Positions 20,068-29,026 of a DNA stretch of 64,000 bases are shown here, in pieces. A model generated the notes under the pieces. The model was not told the DNA's origin. It made no database searches and saw nothing but the letters and a program-made list of their open reading frames with translations. The DNA comes from Paracidovorax oryzae ATCC 19882 (GTDB lineage Bacteria > Pseudomonadota > Gammaproteobacteria > Burkholderiales > Burkholderiaceae_C): the NCBI RefSeq assembly GCF_000687165.1, contig NZ_JMKU01000008.1, forward strand, positions 186,001 to 250,000, in the 5' to 3' direction. The translations under genes and the position numbers were made by a program. Numbering within the stretch: the first letter of the stretch is position 1; each line of letters begins with the position of its first letter.

Positions 20068-20589
20068 TCAGTCCACCAGCACGAGCTGGCCGCGCATGGG
20101 TTCGGCGTGCGTGGGGAACGAGCAGTAGTAGGTGTAGCGTTCATCGGCGCGCAGGCGCGACACCGGGAAGCTGACGGAGGCGTGTTCGCCCCCCGACAGC
20201 ATCTGCGTGGCCGCGATGATGCGCGCATCGCCCCGCGGCACCCAGGCGCGCTCCGGCCCGGCCCGCTGGCCGTCGGCGATCACGGTATCGATGTCCGCCG
20301 AGCGCGCCAGCACCCAGTTGTGGCCGGCTTCCTGCCAGGGCTTCCTGCCGGTATGCACCAGATGCACCGTGAAGGTCTCGCAGCGGCGGCTCACGCGGAT
20401 TTCCTGCGTGCTGAAGCGCTTGCCGGGCCGACCTTCGATAGAGGCTTCGCAGGCGGTGCCGGCGTTGGCTGCGGCAGTCGGGTGGCCGGCATGTGGGGCG
20501 GGCTGGGCATGTGCGAGCGCGGCGAAGGCGGCGCTGGCGGCAAGTGCGAGGCCGCTCAGCACAGGGCGGGCCGGAAAGGAATGGGGCAT
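20068..20589 (-). CDS. Azurin-like type-1 copper protein (cupredoxin)
   Basis: 173 residues. The signal peptide (LAASAAFAALAHA) is followed by a His-containing linker (APHAGHPTAAANAG) and a cupredoxin domain: the azurin-style disulfide pair CEASIEG...RRCETF, the copper His in GHNWVL, and the C-terminal loop YCSFPTHAEPM giving Cys, His and Met ligands. All four azurin copper ligands are present. It is longer than classical azurin at the N-terminus. It is the last gene of a minus-strand run after a Fur-box-preceded ABC importer (52 bases after the ATPase), suggesting linkage of copper-redox chemistry with metal or siderophore uptake (inference). It likely acts in the periplasm. Confidence 0.85.
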   Translation of the reverse strand: MPHSFPARPVLSGLALAASAAFAALAHAQPAPHAGHPTAAANAGTACEASIEGRPGKRFSTQEIRVSRRCETFTVHLVHTGRKPWQEAGHNWVLARSADIDTVIADGQRAGPERAWVPRGDARIIAATQMLSGGEHASVSFPVSRLRADERYTYYCSFPTHAEPMRGQLVLVD

Positions 20590-20641
20590 GAAGACTCCTG
20601 AGAAGTGAAGGAAAGGAATGGGGAAGGGTCGTGTGCGCCTG

Positions 20642-21442
20642 TCAGGCGGCAGCGAGCCCGTCCACGATGACCTGTGGCAGACCGCGCGAGCACGGCTCCA
20701 CGCGCGCCTGCACGTCGTACACGCGAGCCAGCAGGGCCGGATCGATGGCTTCGGCGGGAGGCCCGTCGGCCATCAACCGGCCGTCGCGCAGTACCAGCAC
20801 GCGATCGGCATGGCGCAGCGCGATGCCCAGGTCGTGCAGTACCACCAGCGTGACCATGCGGTGGCGCACGGTCTCCTCGCACACCAGCGACATGACGTGG
20901 AACTGGTGGTTCAGGTCGAGCGCGGAGAGCGGCTCGTCGAGCAGCAGCACGCGCGGCTGGCGGATCAGCGCCTGGGCCAGGCCGGCCAGTTGCGCCTGCC
21001 CGCCGGAGAGCTCGTTCAGGTGCCGCATGGCCAGGTGGTCGATGCCCAGGCGCTGCAGCAGCACGGCGCCCTCCTGCACGGCACTCTCGGCACGCAGCCC
21101 GTCGCCCGCGCGCGTGTCGTGCGGCGAGGCATTGCGCGCGGCCAGCAGCGATTCAATGACGCGCAGGTGCACTGCCGCCGGCAGGGCCTGGGGCAGGTAG
21201 ACGATGCGCCGCGCTCGTTCGGCCAGGCTGGCACGCTCGAGCGCCTCGCCATCCAGTTCCACGCTGCCGCCTGCGCGCACCAGTCCCGCCAGGGCCCGCA
21301 GCAGCGTGGACTTGCCGCTGCCGTTGGGACCCAGCACGGCCGTCACCGTGCCCGGCTGCAGCGCCGCCATGGTGAGGCCATCGATCACGCTGCGGCGCCC
21401 GTAGGCCACGCCCAGGCGCGCGATGTGCAGCCCGGCGCTCAT
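20642..21442 (-). CDS. ABC transporter ATPase, iron-siderophore/FecE type
   Basis: 266 residues from ATG at 21442. Walker A GPNGSGKST (near residue 38), Q-loop LPQALP, signature LSGGQAQLAGLAQAL, Walker B VLLLDEPLSALD and the H-loop VVLHDLG are all intact. It energises uptake through the FecCD-type permease encoded just upstream (ATGA overlap at 21439-21442). Compared with FecE, the segment before the signature is longer (RAGDGLRAESAVQEG). Substrate specificity is set by the binding protein and is not readable here. Confidence 0.92.
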   Translation of the reverse strand: MSAGLHIARLGVAYGRRSVIDGLTMAALQPGTVTAVLGPNGSGKSTLLRALAGLVRAGGSVELDGEALERASLAERARRIVYLPQALPAAVHLRVIESLLAARNASPHDTRAGDGLRAESAVQEGAVLLQRLGIDHLAMRHLNELSGGQAQLAGLAQALIRQPRVLLLDEPLSALDLNHQFHVMSLVCEETVRHRMVTLVVLHDLGIALRHADRVLVLRDGRLMADGPPAEAIDPALLARVYDVQARVEPCSRGLPQVIVDGLAAA

Positions 21443-22542
21443 GCGCGCCCCCGCGTGCGCAGCACGATGGCCAGGAAGAACGGTATGCCTACCAGCGACG
21501 TGACAATGCCTACGGGAATGACCACGCCGCCGATCAGCGTCTTGGAGGCGACGGAGGCCAGCGACAGCACCAGCGCGCCCGTGAGGGCCGCGGCCGGCAG
21601 GTAGAAGCGGTGGTCGTCGCCCACCAGCCGGCGCGCGATGTGCGGCGCCACCAGCCCGATGAAGCCGATGCTGCCCACGAACGCCACCGACAGCGCGGCC
21701 AGCAGGCTGATGCGCAGCAGCGCGCCGAGGCGCAGCCGGCGCACATCGACGCCGAAACTCGCGGCACGGTCCTCGCCCAGCCGCAGGGCCGTCAGGCGCC
21801 AGGCGTTGGCCAGCGAGAACGGCACCACCACGGCCAGCGCCACGGCCAGCACCGCCAGCTTGGGCCAGGTGGCACGCGAGAGGCTGCCCATGGTCCAGAA
21901 CACCAGTCCCTGCAGCGCCTCGGCCGTGGCGACGAACTGCAGCAGCGACACCAGCGCGTTGAAGCTGAACACCAGGGCGATGCCGAACAGCACCACGCCG
22001 GTGGCGCTCATGCCGCCCCAGCGCGCCACGAGGTCCAGCAGCAGCGCCGACGTCATCGCGAACAGGAAGGCATTGGCGGGCACGGCCCACGCCGCGGGCA
22101 CGCCGGGAAGGCTCCAGTCGAGCACGATGGCCAGCGCGGCGCCGAAGGCCGCGGCCGACGACAGGCCCAGGGTGAACGGGCTGGCCAGGGGGTTGGCGAG
22201 CACGGTCTGCATCTCGGCGCCGGCCAGGCCCAGTGCCAGGCCCACGGCCACGGCCATCAGCGCATACGGCATGCGGATGTCCCAGACGATCACGCGCAGC
22301 GCCGGGGGCGCGTGGGCTGCGTCCAGCAGCGTCGCGCCCAGTTGCGCGAGGGACAGCCCCGACGGGCCGGTCGTGAAATCCAGCAGCAGCGCGGCCACGA
22401 TGCCGGTGGCGAGTGCCGCCAGCGCCAGCAGGCGCAGCCCGGCCAGCCGCCGGTAGGCCTGCTGCAGCGGCGCCTGCCGTGCGGCGTGGAGGGGCGGCGG
22501 CACCTGCGTGGTGGCCCCGTGCAGGCCTGCAATGGTGCTCAT
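21439..22542 (-). CDS. ABC transporter permease, FecCD/BtuC family
   Basis: 367 residues with about ten hydrophobic segments. Family signatures include WDIRMPYALMAVAVGLALGLAGAEMQTVLANPLASPFTLG near residue 90, the motif of iron-siderophore/cobalamin permeases, and VGSIGFIGLVAPHIARRLVGDDHR near residue 290, the coupling segment that contacts the ATPase. The N-terminal 45 residues (with PPPLHAARQAPLQQ) are an extra cytoplasmic extension. Its start overlaps the binding-protein stop and its stop overlaps the ATPase start, both as ATGA, so stoichiometric coupled translation is expected. Confidence 0.93.
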   Translation of the reverse strand: MSTIAGLHGATTQVPPPLHAARQAPLQQAYRRLAGLRLLALAALATGIVAALLLDFTTGPSGLSLAQLGATLLDAAHAPPALRVIVWDIRMPYALMAVAVGLALGLAGAEMQTVLANPLASPFTLGLSSAAAFGAALAIVLDWSLPGVPAAWAVPANAFLFAMTSALLLDLVARWGGMSATGVVLFGIALVFSFNALVSLLQFVATAEALQGLVFWTMGSLSRATWPKLAVLAVALAVVVPFSLANAWRLTALRLGEDRAASFGVDVRRLRLGALLRISLLAALSVAFVGSIGFIGLVAPHIARRLVGDDHRFYLPAAALTGALVLSLASVASKTLIGGVVIPVGIVTSLVGIPFFLAIVLRTRGRA

Positions 22543-23726
22543 CGGGGCGCGCCTCCCGCGGCGGGCCGCAGATCGCCCCAGTAGGCGCCGTGCAGCGGCA
22601 GCGCCTTCAGGAAGCGGCGGTTGATCTCGTCCTGCGTGGCCTGCGGATCGACATCGGCGAAGCGATCGGGATGGAACCACCGGGCCATGGCTTCGATGGC
22701 CAGGATGTTGGTGGGCGCGTCGTAGAAGTTGTGCCACAGGCCATGGGCACGGCCCTGGCGCACGGCCGAAAGCACCTCGAAGCCCGGGCGCGCCGCGAGT
22801 GCCTGCAGGCTGGCCGACAGGTCGGCCGGGGCGACGCCGGCGCCGGCCTTGAGCATCAGCCGGTTGCCCTGCGGGCGGCTGCCGGTGGCGATGTAGATCG
22901 CGGGGTCCTCCGCGATCAGCGCTTCGAAGTGCAGGTCGCCGATGGCCCCGGGCACCTTGCCGGCGGCCACGTTCACGCCGCCCGCGGCGTCGATGAATTC
23001 GGCCATGTTGCCCTGGCCCACCGTGTGGCAGCAGCCGTCCCACACGCCGGCCAGCAGCTCTGCGAAGACGCGCGGGCGCTGGGCGGACGGAATGGACTGC
23101 ACGCGCGATCGCACGCGCTGCAGGTGCTCTTCGTAGAAGCGCGCGTAGGCCTCGGCGGCCTCTTCGCGGTGGATCGCCCGGCCCAGGATGCGCATGCTGG
23201 CCGGCGTGTGCTGCACCGGCTGCGCGCGGAAGTCGATGAACACCACCGGCACGCCGGCTTTCTCCAGTTCCTTCACCAGCCCGCTCTGGCGCCCGGGGCC
23301 GTGGCCGCCCAGGCCGAAGATCGCGATGTCGGGGCGGGTGGAGACGCTCTGCTCCGAACTCACGCTGTCTTCGGACGTGCGCCCGATCACCGGAATGCGG
23401 TCGATGGCCGGGAAACGTTGGCGATAGTCCGCATAGCCGTTGGGATCCGCGAAGGGCAGTTCACCCTGCCAGCCGGCGATGCGTGCCAGCGGCTGGTCGC
23501 CTTCGATGAGCGCCAGTGCGTACAGGAAGCGGCCTTCGCCCAGCAGGATGCGCTCGACCTTGTCGGGCACCGCGACCGTGCGACCGACGATGTCGACCAC
23601 GGTGCGCGCGGGCGCGGCGATGGCGGGAAGGCACAGGGCGGCGCAGAATGCGGCTGCGGTGCACGCGCGCAGCAAAGCGCGGCGCAGGAGTGGGGAAGAG
23701 GGGATGGGAACGGACGAAGAGGTCAT
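22539..23726 (-). CDS. ABC transporter periplasmic substrate-binding protein, FecB/FhuD type
   Basis: 395 residues, long for the family. The signal peptide ALLRACTAAAFCAALCLPAIAA is followed by the TroA-type N-lobe beginning VVDIVGRTVAVPDKVERILLGEG, the linking helix region around residues 170-200, and a C-lobe containing DLHFEALIAEDPAIYIATG and RQGRAHGLWHNFYDAPTNILAIEAMARWFHPD. The last segment is typical of binding proteins for ferric-siderophore or haem-like ligands. It is first gene of the operon, with a Fur-like box 35 bases upstream. No TonB-dependent receptor is in the window, so the ligand is unknown. Confidence 0.88.
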   Translation of the reverse strand: MTSSSVPIPSSPLLRRALLRACTAAAFCAALCLPAIAAPARTVVDIVGRTVAVPDKVERILLGEGRFLYALALIEGDQPLARIAGWQGELPFADPNGYADYRQRFPAIDRIPVIGRTSEDSVSSEQSVSTRPDIAIFGLGGHGPGRQSGLVKELEKAGVPVVFIDFRAQPVQHTPASMRILGRAIHREEAAEAYARFYEEHLQRVRSRVQSIPSAQRPRVFAELLAGVWDGCCHTVGQGNMAEFIDAAGGVNVAAGKVPGAIGDLHFEALIAEDPAIYIATGSRPQGNRLMLKAGAGVAPADLSASLQALAARPGFEVLSAVRQGRAHGLWHNFYDAPTNILAIEAMARWFHPDRFADVDPQATQDEINRRFLKALPLHGAYWGDLRPAAGGAPR

Positions 23727-23760
23727 GGCATGGCCCGCGTCGCGCGGGTCGCTTACTTAG

Positions 23761-23779
23761 AATGCAAATCGTTCTTATT
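23761..23779 (-). promoter_or_regulatory. Fur-box-like operator ahead of the ABC importer
   Basis: AATGCAAATCGTTCTTATT closely follows the beta/gammaproteobacterial Fur box pattern (AATGxxAATxxTTCTxATT) and is strongly AT-rich relative to its surroundings. It lies 35-53 bases upstream of the binding-protein start, where a promoter would be expected. The match is by eye. Confidence 0.6.
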
Positions 23780-23906
23780 GAAAACGGTGCACTCTAGTGA
23801 GGCGATCGACCGATCGGGCCTTGGCCCGGCGCCCGCATGCAATGCCATGTTGCAGGGCGGGCGCCCAACATATTCCATTACAAATCCGCACCCGGGGCGG
23901 GCCGGC

Positions 23907-24653
23907 ATGAGCGCGCCGGCGGGCTCCGAGGGTGCGCGCATCCTCGTCGTGGACGACGATCCCGAAATCCGCGAGCTGCTGTGCGATTACCTGCGGGCGG
24001 CCGGCCTGCGGCCCGCGGCGGTGGCCGAGGGCGAAGCGATGTGGCAGTGGCTGGCACGTCACACGGCCGACCTGGTGGTGCTCGACCTGATGCTGCCCGG
24101 CACCGACGGCCTGGCGCTGTGCCGCGCCCTGCGCGAGCGCACGCACATCCCGGTGGTCATGCTCACGGCGCGCGGTGCGTTGCTGGACCGCATCCTGGGC
24201 CTGGAGATGGGCGCCGACGACTATTTGCCCAAGCCCTTCGATCCGCGCGAGCTGCTGGCGCGCATCAACGTGGTGCTGCGCCGCGCGCGCCAGGTGCCCG
24301 CGCACCTGCACGAGCCCGAAATGGCGGCCAGGCTGCGCTTCGCCGGCTGGTGCCTGGATGCGCGCGAGCGCCAGCTGGTGTCGCCTGCCGGCGTGGTGGT
24401 GGCGCTGGCGCAGTCGGACTTCCGGGTGATGCAGGCGCTCGCGCAGAACCCCCGCCGCACGCTCAGCCGCGACTATCTGGCCGAGCATGCCTTCGGCAAG
24501 GAGCGCTCGGCGCTCGACCGCGCCGTGGACGTGTGCGTGAGCCGCCTGCGCCAGCACCTGGAGGACGACCCGCGCCAGGCGCGCCTGATCCGCACCGTGC
24601 GCAACGCGGGCTACCAGCTGGCCTGCGACGTGGCGGCGCAGCCGCAGCCATGA
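23907..24653 (+). CDS. OmpR-type response regulator
   Basis: 248 residues from ATG at 23907. Receiver domain: ILVVDDDPEIRELL (acidic pocket), LVVLDLMLPGTDG (phospho-accepting Asp near 60), MLTARG (Thr) and DDYLPKPFDPREL (Lys). The C-terminal winged helix contains SRDYLAEHAFGKERSALDRAVDVCVSRLRQHLE and RTVRNAGYQL. The receiver is closest in style to OmpR (KPFxPRELLARI..VLRRA). It overlaps the cognate kinase gene by ATGA. It is divergent from the Fur-box importer, but its targets are unknown. Confidence 0.93.
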   Translation: MSAPAGSEGARILVVDDDPEIRELLCDYLRAAGLRPAAVAEGEAMWQWLARHTADLVVLDLMLPGTDGLALCRALRERTHIPVVMLTARGALLDRILGLEMGADDYLPKPFDPRELLARINVVLRRARQVPAHLHEPEMAARLRFAGWCLDARERQLVSPAGVVVALAQSDFRVMQALAQNPRRTLSRDYLAEHAFGKERSALDRAVDVCVSRLRQHLEDDPRQARLIRTVRNAGYQLACDVAAQPQP

Positions 24654-26206
24654 GCGGCGGCCCCGGCAGCCCTGGCCATCGCGGCGTGGCCACCCCGCCA
24701 TCCCCACCGGAAGCGGGCCGGTTGCGCCGCCTGTGGCAGCGCCTGGTCCGCGCACTCTGGCCGCAGACGCTCACCGGGCGCATCGTCGCGATCCTGGTGG
24801 CAGGCATGTTGGCCGCCCAGGCGCTCACCGGCACCATCTGGTGGGACATGCGGCGCGGCCAGCTGCTGGAGGTACCGTTGCGCGTGGTGGCAGCGCGCGC
24901 GGCCGATGCGTTCATGCTGCTGGCGTCGCTGCCCCCGGAAGCGCGCGGGGCGGCGGCACGCACGCTGGCTTCGGTGGACTACGGGATCTCGCTGGTCGAT
25001 GACGGGGACGCTGCCCTGCTGGCCGCCGCACAGGTGCCGCCGGACGCCGTCCCCGACGCCACCGCGCGCCGGATGGTGGCCGACGTGCTGGACCGGCGGG
25101 CGGGTGCGCCGGTGCCGCTGCGCCTGTTGTCGGTGGAACTGCGCGGCGACGGCGGGCAGGGCACCGGCACCGGCGCGCTGCTGACGGCGCGCGAGCCCGA
25201 GGCGCACGTGCACCTGCTGCTCGGCCTGGGCGCCGGCCAGTGGCTGCAGGTGCGGGCGCGCGAAGGCGAATCGGGCTACGCCGTGCGGCCTTACTCGGCG
25301 CTGGCGGACTACGTGCTGCGCATCTACCTGCTGCGCATCGCGGTGGTGGTGGCCGTGGCGCTGGTGGCCGTGCGCATCGCCATGCGGCCGCTGGCACGCA
25401 TGGCCCGCGCGGCCGACGCGCTGGGGTGCGATCTGCAAAACCCGCCGCTCGACACCAGCGGTCCGCGCGAAGTGCGCCAGGCCGCGCAGGCCTTCAACGC
25501 CATGCAGCGGCGCATCGCAGACGGCGTGGCCGAGCGCACTCGCTTCCTGGCCGCCGTCTCGCACGATCTGCGCTCACCGATCACGCGGCTGCGCCTGCGC
25601 ACCGAGATGCTGGAGCCCGACGCCCTGCGCGCGAAGTTCCGCGCCGATCTGCAGGAGATGGAAAGCATGGTGGCCGCCACGCTCGACGTGCTGCGCGGCG
25701 CCGACACCCAGGGCCCGCTCCAGAGCGTGGACATCGATGCCCTGGTGGGCAGCCTGGTGCAGGATCTGCACGAATCCACGGGGCAGGCCATCCCGGTGCA
25801 TGGCACGGCGCATGCGCCGTTGGCGGGCTATGCGCAGAGCCTGCGCCGCTGCCTGCAGAACCTGCTGGAGAACGCCTTGCGCTACGCCGGCAGCGCCCAG
25901 GTGCAGATCGAGGACACGCCCCGGGTGCTCACCATCACCGTGCGCGACGGCGGCCCGGGCATAGCCCCCGCGCACCTGCCGCACGTGCTGGAGCCTTTCT
26001 ACCGCGCGGAGGGGTCGCGCAATGCGGCGTCGGGCGGGTTCGGCCTCGGCCTGTCGATCGCCGACATGGTGGCGCGCGCCCATGGCGGGCGGCTGGAGCT
26101 GGCCAACCGGCCCGAAGGCGGACTGGACGCGCGCCTCGTCCTGCCCCGGACGGCATCCGCCGCGGGCGACGGCCGGGCCCCCGGGGGCTCCACCGAAGCG
26201 CTGTAA
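24650..26206 (+). CDS. EnvZ-like sensor histidine kinase
   Basis: 518 residues. The first membrane segment (IVAILVAGMLAAQALTGTIWW, near 45-65) and the second (LLRIAVVVAVALVAVRIAM, near 225-245) flank a periplasmic sensor of about 150 residues. A HAMP region follows, then the H-box AAVSHDLRSPITRLRLRTEML, N-box NLLENALRYA, G1 VRDGGPGI, F-box EPFYR and G2 GFGLGLSIADMVARAHGG, all intact. The H-box spelling SHDLRSPITRLRLRTEM is EnvZ-like. It pairs with the preceding regulator. The periplasmic domain has no recognisable ligand motif. Confidence 0.93.
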   Translation: MSGGPGSPGHRGVATPPSPPEAGRLRRLWQRLVRALWPQTLTGRIVAILVAGMLAAQALTGTIWWDMRRGQLLEVPLRVVAARAADAFMLLASLPPEARGAAARTLASVDYGISLVDDGDAALLAAAQVPPDAVPDATARRMVADVLDRRAGAPVPLRLLSVELRGDGGQGTGTGALLTAREPEAHVHLLLGLGAGQWLQVRAREGESGYAVRPYSALADYVLRIYLLRIAVVVAVALVAVRIAMRPLARMARAADALGCDLQNPPLDTSGPREVRQAAQAFNAMQRRIADGVAERTRFLAAVSHDLRSPITRLRLRTEMLEPDALRAKFRADLQEMESMVAATLDVLRGADTQGPLQSVDIDALVGSLVQDLHESTGQAIPVHGTAHAPLAGYAQSLRRCLQNLLENALRYAGSAQVQIEDTPRVLTITVRDGGPGIAPAHLPHVLEPFYRAEGSRNAASGGFGLGLSIADMVARAHGGRLELANRPEGGLDARLVLPRTASAAGDGRAPGGSTEAL

Positions 26207-26273
26207 CCGGTTTTCATGCAAAATTGAAACCCGATTACATTCCGTTCGCCCATTCCTACAGGAGACCACCCCC

Positions 26274-27710
26274 ATGCGCATCCGCCGAGCCACCAAGATC
26301 GTCGCCACCCTGGGGCCCGCGTCGAGCGATCCGGTCCTGCTGGAGCGCATGATCGCCATGGGCGTGAACGTGGTACGGCTCAACTTCAGCCACGGCACTG
26401 CGCAGGACCACATCGACCGGGCAGAGAAGGTGCGGGCCGCGGCCCAGCGTGCCGGCCGCGAAGTCGCGATCATGGCGGACCTGCAGGGCCCCAAGATCCG
26501 CGTGGGCAGGTTCGCCGAGGGCAAGGTGTGGCTGGAGCCCGGCGCGGCCTTCGTGCTCGATGCGTCGCGTACCGAGCTGGGCGACGGGGCCGGCGTGGGC
26601 CTGGACTACAAGGAACTGCCGCGCGACGTGAAGCCCGGCGACATCCTGCTGCTCAATGACGGGCTCATCGTGCTGAACGTGAACGCGGTGCGCGGCGAAC
26701 AGGTCCACACCACCGTGCGGGTGGGCGGTGAGCTGTCGAACAACAAGGGCATCAACAAGCAGGGCGGGGGCCTCACGGCGCCGGCCCTCACGGCCAAGGA
26801 CATGGAGGACATCAAGACCGCCATGAGCTTCCAGGCCGACTACGTGGCCGTCAGCTTCCCCAAGAACGCCACCGACATGGAAATGGCGCGCCAGCTCTGC
26901 AACGTGGCCGCCGCCGAGTTCCGCCACAAGCCGGGCCTGATCGCGAAGATCGAACGTGCCGAGGCCGTGCCGAGGCTGGAAGAGATCCTGCGCGTGTCCG
27001 ACGGCATCATGGTGGCCCGCGGCGACCTGGCCGTGGAGGTGGGCAATGCCGCCGTGCCCGCGCTGCAGAAGAAGATGATCCGCATGGCGCGCGACATGGA
27101 CAAGGTCGTCATCACCGCCACGCAGATGATGGAGAGCATGATCACCAACCCGGTGCCCACGCGTGCCGAGGTGAGCGACGTGGCCAACGCGGTGCTCGAC
27201 GGCACCGACGCCGTGATGCTCAGCGCCGAGACGGCGGCCGGCCGCTATCCGCTGGAGACGGTGGAGGAAATGGCCAAGATCTGCGCCGCCGCCGAGGCCG
27301 CGGAGGACCCCGAGCGCGATTCGGATTTCACGGGCCAGACGCTGGGGCGCATCGACCAGTCCATCGCCATGGGGGCGCTCTTCACCGCCCACCACCTGGG
27401 CGCCAAGGCCCTCGTGGCCCTGACGGACAGCGGTTCCACGGCGCTCTGGATGAGCCGCCACCGCATCCACATCCCGATCTACGCGCTCACGCCCAAGGTC
27501 GCCACGCAGCGCAAGATGGCCATGTACCGCAACGTGCGGCCCCTGCTCATGGATACCAGCGTGGACCGCGACACCGCGCTGGAGCAGGCCGAGAGCCACC
27601 TCAAGAGCCGCAACATCGTGCAGCAGGGCGACCTCTACGTGATCACCTGCGGAGAGCCGATGGGCGCACCCGGCGGAACCAATATGCTGAAGATCTGCCG
27701 CGCCGGCTGA
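26274..27710 (+). CDS. pyk: Pyruvate kinase
   Basis: 478 residues from ATG at 26274 with AGGAG 8 bases upstream. ATKIVATLGPASSDP, VRLNFSHG, MADLQGPKIRVG, LNDGLI, FPKNATDME, the active-site IAKIERAEAV and MVARGDLAVEV are in family order. The C-terminal allosteric domain contains VALTDSGSTALWMSRHR. It converts PEP and ADP to pyruvate and ATP. The 67-base region ahead of it is AT-rich (TTTTCATGCAAAATTGAAAC) and probably holds the promoter. The last 68 bases overlap the 3' end of the opposing PAP2 gene. Confidence 0.96.
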   Translation: MRIRRATKIVATLGPASSDPVLLERMIAMGVNVVRLNFSHGTAQDHIDRAEKVRAAAQRAGREVAIMADLQGPKIRVGRFAEGKVWLEPGAAFVLDASRTELGDGAGVGLDYKELPRDVKPGDILLLNDGLIVLNVNAVRGEQVHTTVRVGGELSNNKGINKQGGGLTAPALTAKDMEDIKTAMSFQADYVAVSFPKNATDMEMARQLCNVAAAEFRHKPGLIAKIERAEAVPRLEEILRVSDGIMVARGDLAVEVGNAAVPALQKKMIRMARDMDKVVITATQMMESMITNPVPTRAEVSDVANAVLDGTDAVMLSAETAAGRYPLETVEEMAKICAAAEAAEDPERDSDFTGQTLGRIDQSIAMGALFTAHHLGAKALVALTDSGSTALWMSRHRIHIPIYALTPKVATQRKMAMYRNVRPLLMDTSVDRDTALEQAESHLKSRNIVQQGDLYVITCGEPMGAPGGTNMLKICRAG

Positions 27711-28233
27711 TCCAGGTCCGCAGCACCTGGCGGGCCAGCCATGCGCTGGCCAGGCCCACCAGGGCGCCGGCGACCACGTCCGAGGGCATGTGCACGCCCA
27801 GGCAGACGCGGCTCCAGGCCACCGCGGTGGCGGTGGCGTAGGCCAGCCAGCGCCAGGCCGGACGCGTTCCGCGGCCCAGGCCCGCCATCAGCCCGCGCAC
27901 CAGGGCGAATGCCGCCGCCGCGTGCATGCTGGGGAAACCCGCGCGCGCGCCCTGCTCGATCCACTGCATGCCCAGCCCCAGTTCGGCCGGGCGCGGAATC
28001 GGCACCAGGGACCGGAAGCCGCGCACGGTGCACCAGGCGATCAGCATCGAGAGCAGCGCCATGACGACGGCCCGCCGCGTGGAAGGCAGCCCCCGCGCGA
28101 GTTCGAGCAGCAGCATCAGTCCCGCGAACACCGGCAGGTCCTGCGATAGCCAGCGGGCCGTGGCGATGACGGCCTGCGGAGTCGCGGGGGTCGCGTTCAG
28201 GGCCAGGAAGAGCGGGACATCAAAGAGGGACAT
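27643..28233 (-). CDS. PAP2-family membrane phosphatase (undecaprenyl-diphosphatase/lipid phosphatase-like)
   Basis: 196 residues with five or six hydrophobic helices. The three PAP2 motifs are present: RGFRSLVPIPRP (motif 1, with Arg in place of the usual Lys at the first position), GFPSMHAAAA (motif 2) and SRVCLGVHMPSDV (motif 3). Family members dephosphorylate isoprenoid or lipid diphosphates at the membrane surface. Its start overlaps the end of the other PAP2 gene by 14 bases, so the two are one operon. The C-terminus (RRGRSSAYWFRR) is basic and its codons lie opposite the pyruvate kinase gene. Confidence 0.85.
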   Translation of the reverse strand: MSLFDVPLFLALNATPATPQAVIATARWLSQDLPVFAGLMLLLELARGLPSTRRAVVMALLSMLIAWCTVRGFRSLVPIPRPAELGLGMQWIEQGARAGFPSMHAAAAFALVRGLMAGLGRGTRPAWRWLAYATATAVAWSRVCLGVHMPSDVVAGALVGLASAWLARQVLRTWISRRGRSSAYWFRRVRPSALRR

Positions 28234-29002
28234 GGGGCGCGGTGCTTTCCGTGGGCAGGAGGCTGTCGGGCTGCGGGTGGAGGCGGCGCAGCGCCGCCAT
28301 GGCCAGGTCGCAGGCCCATCCCGTGGTCCAGCACAGCCAGCCGGTCCACAGCGTGTGGCTCATGAAATGCGCGCCACGCGCCTGCTGCGCGAAGCCCAGC
28401 ACGAAGCCCGCGGCGAGCGATGCGGCCAGCCACCACCGCGCGGCGCGCGGCAGGTGGCGGCGCAGCACGAAATAGCCGCCCAGGAAGGCAAAGCCGGCCG
28501 CGGCGTGGCCCGCGGGAAAGCAATGGCCACTGCCGCCGTCGAAGAGCCCGTGCGACCAGTGCGACACATACCGCGCCACGCCGCCGAACTCGGCCAGGTC
28601 CCAGGGGCAGCTGGTGGCGCTCGCCCGCTTGAATACCGCGATCACCGCCAGGGCGAGCAGTGCGCTGACCGCCATCTGCAGCCGGCCGGCGGTGGGCACC
28701 CGGCGCAGCCAGCCCACGGGCCACCAGACCGTCGCGGCCAGCAGCACCATGATTACCCAGCCCGCGCGCCGCGCACCCTCGTGCATCACCGAGACGAAGA
28801 CCCAGTCGTCGCGCAGGGGAAACCCTCCGGCATTGCCGAAGACATGCGCCAGCGCCATGTCGAACGGCGTGGCGTCCCAGGCGGCCAGCAGGCACAGGCT
28901 GGCCAGTGTCCAGAAGAAAGGCGAGGCCGCGAACCGGACCGGGGTGGAGCCGGTCCGCGGGGCCATGGCCGGCAGGGAGTCGGCGGAAGTCGTTGGATGC
29001 AT
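28220..29002 (-). CDS. PAP2-family membrane phosphatase (LpxE/EptA-region-like)
   Basis: 260 residues, first gene of a two-gene operon. Several hydrophobic helices are visible (WTLASLCLLAAW, VIMVLLAATVWWPVGW, LQMAVSALLALAVIAVF). PAP2 motif 1 is FKRASATSCPW, motif 2 is CFPAGHAAAGF, and motif 3 is QQARGAHFMSHTLW, giving the catalytic His pair; this spelling is that of the lipid A phosphatase-like PAP2 branch. The gene is divergent from an OmpR-type regulator, with a PmrA-box-like repeat 25-41 bases upstream of its start. A role in lipid A or phospholipid dephosphorylation is inferred, not shown. Confidence 0.84.
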   Translation of the reverse strand: MHPTTSADSLPAMAPRTGSTPVRFAASPFFWTLASLCLLAAWDATPFDMALAHVFGNAGGFPLRDDWVFVSVMHEGARRAGWVIMVLLAATVWWPVGWLRRVPTAGRLQMAVSALLALAVIAVFKRASATSCPWDLAEFGGVARYVSHWSHGLFDGGSGHCFPAGHAAAGFAFLGGYFVLRRHLPRAARWWLAASLAAGFVLGFAQQARGAHFMSHTLWTGWLCWTTGWACDLAMAALRRLHPQPDSLLPTESTAPHVPL

Positions 29003-29026
29003 GGGCCGCGACGTTAGGGGGCTCCC

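Noticed and set aside
26207-26273. GGTTT...AAACC imperfect repeat ahead of pyk, considered as a HexR or Cra-like site
   Set aside because: Arms are only five bases and do not match either consensus.
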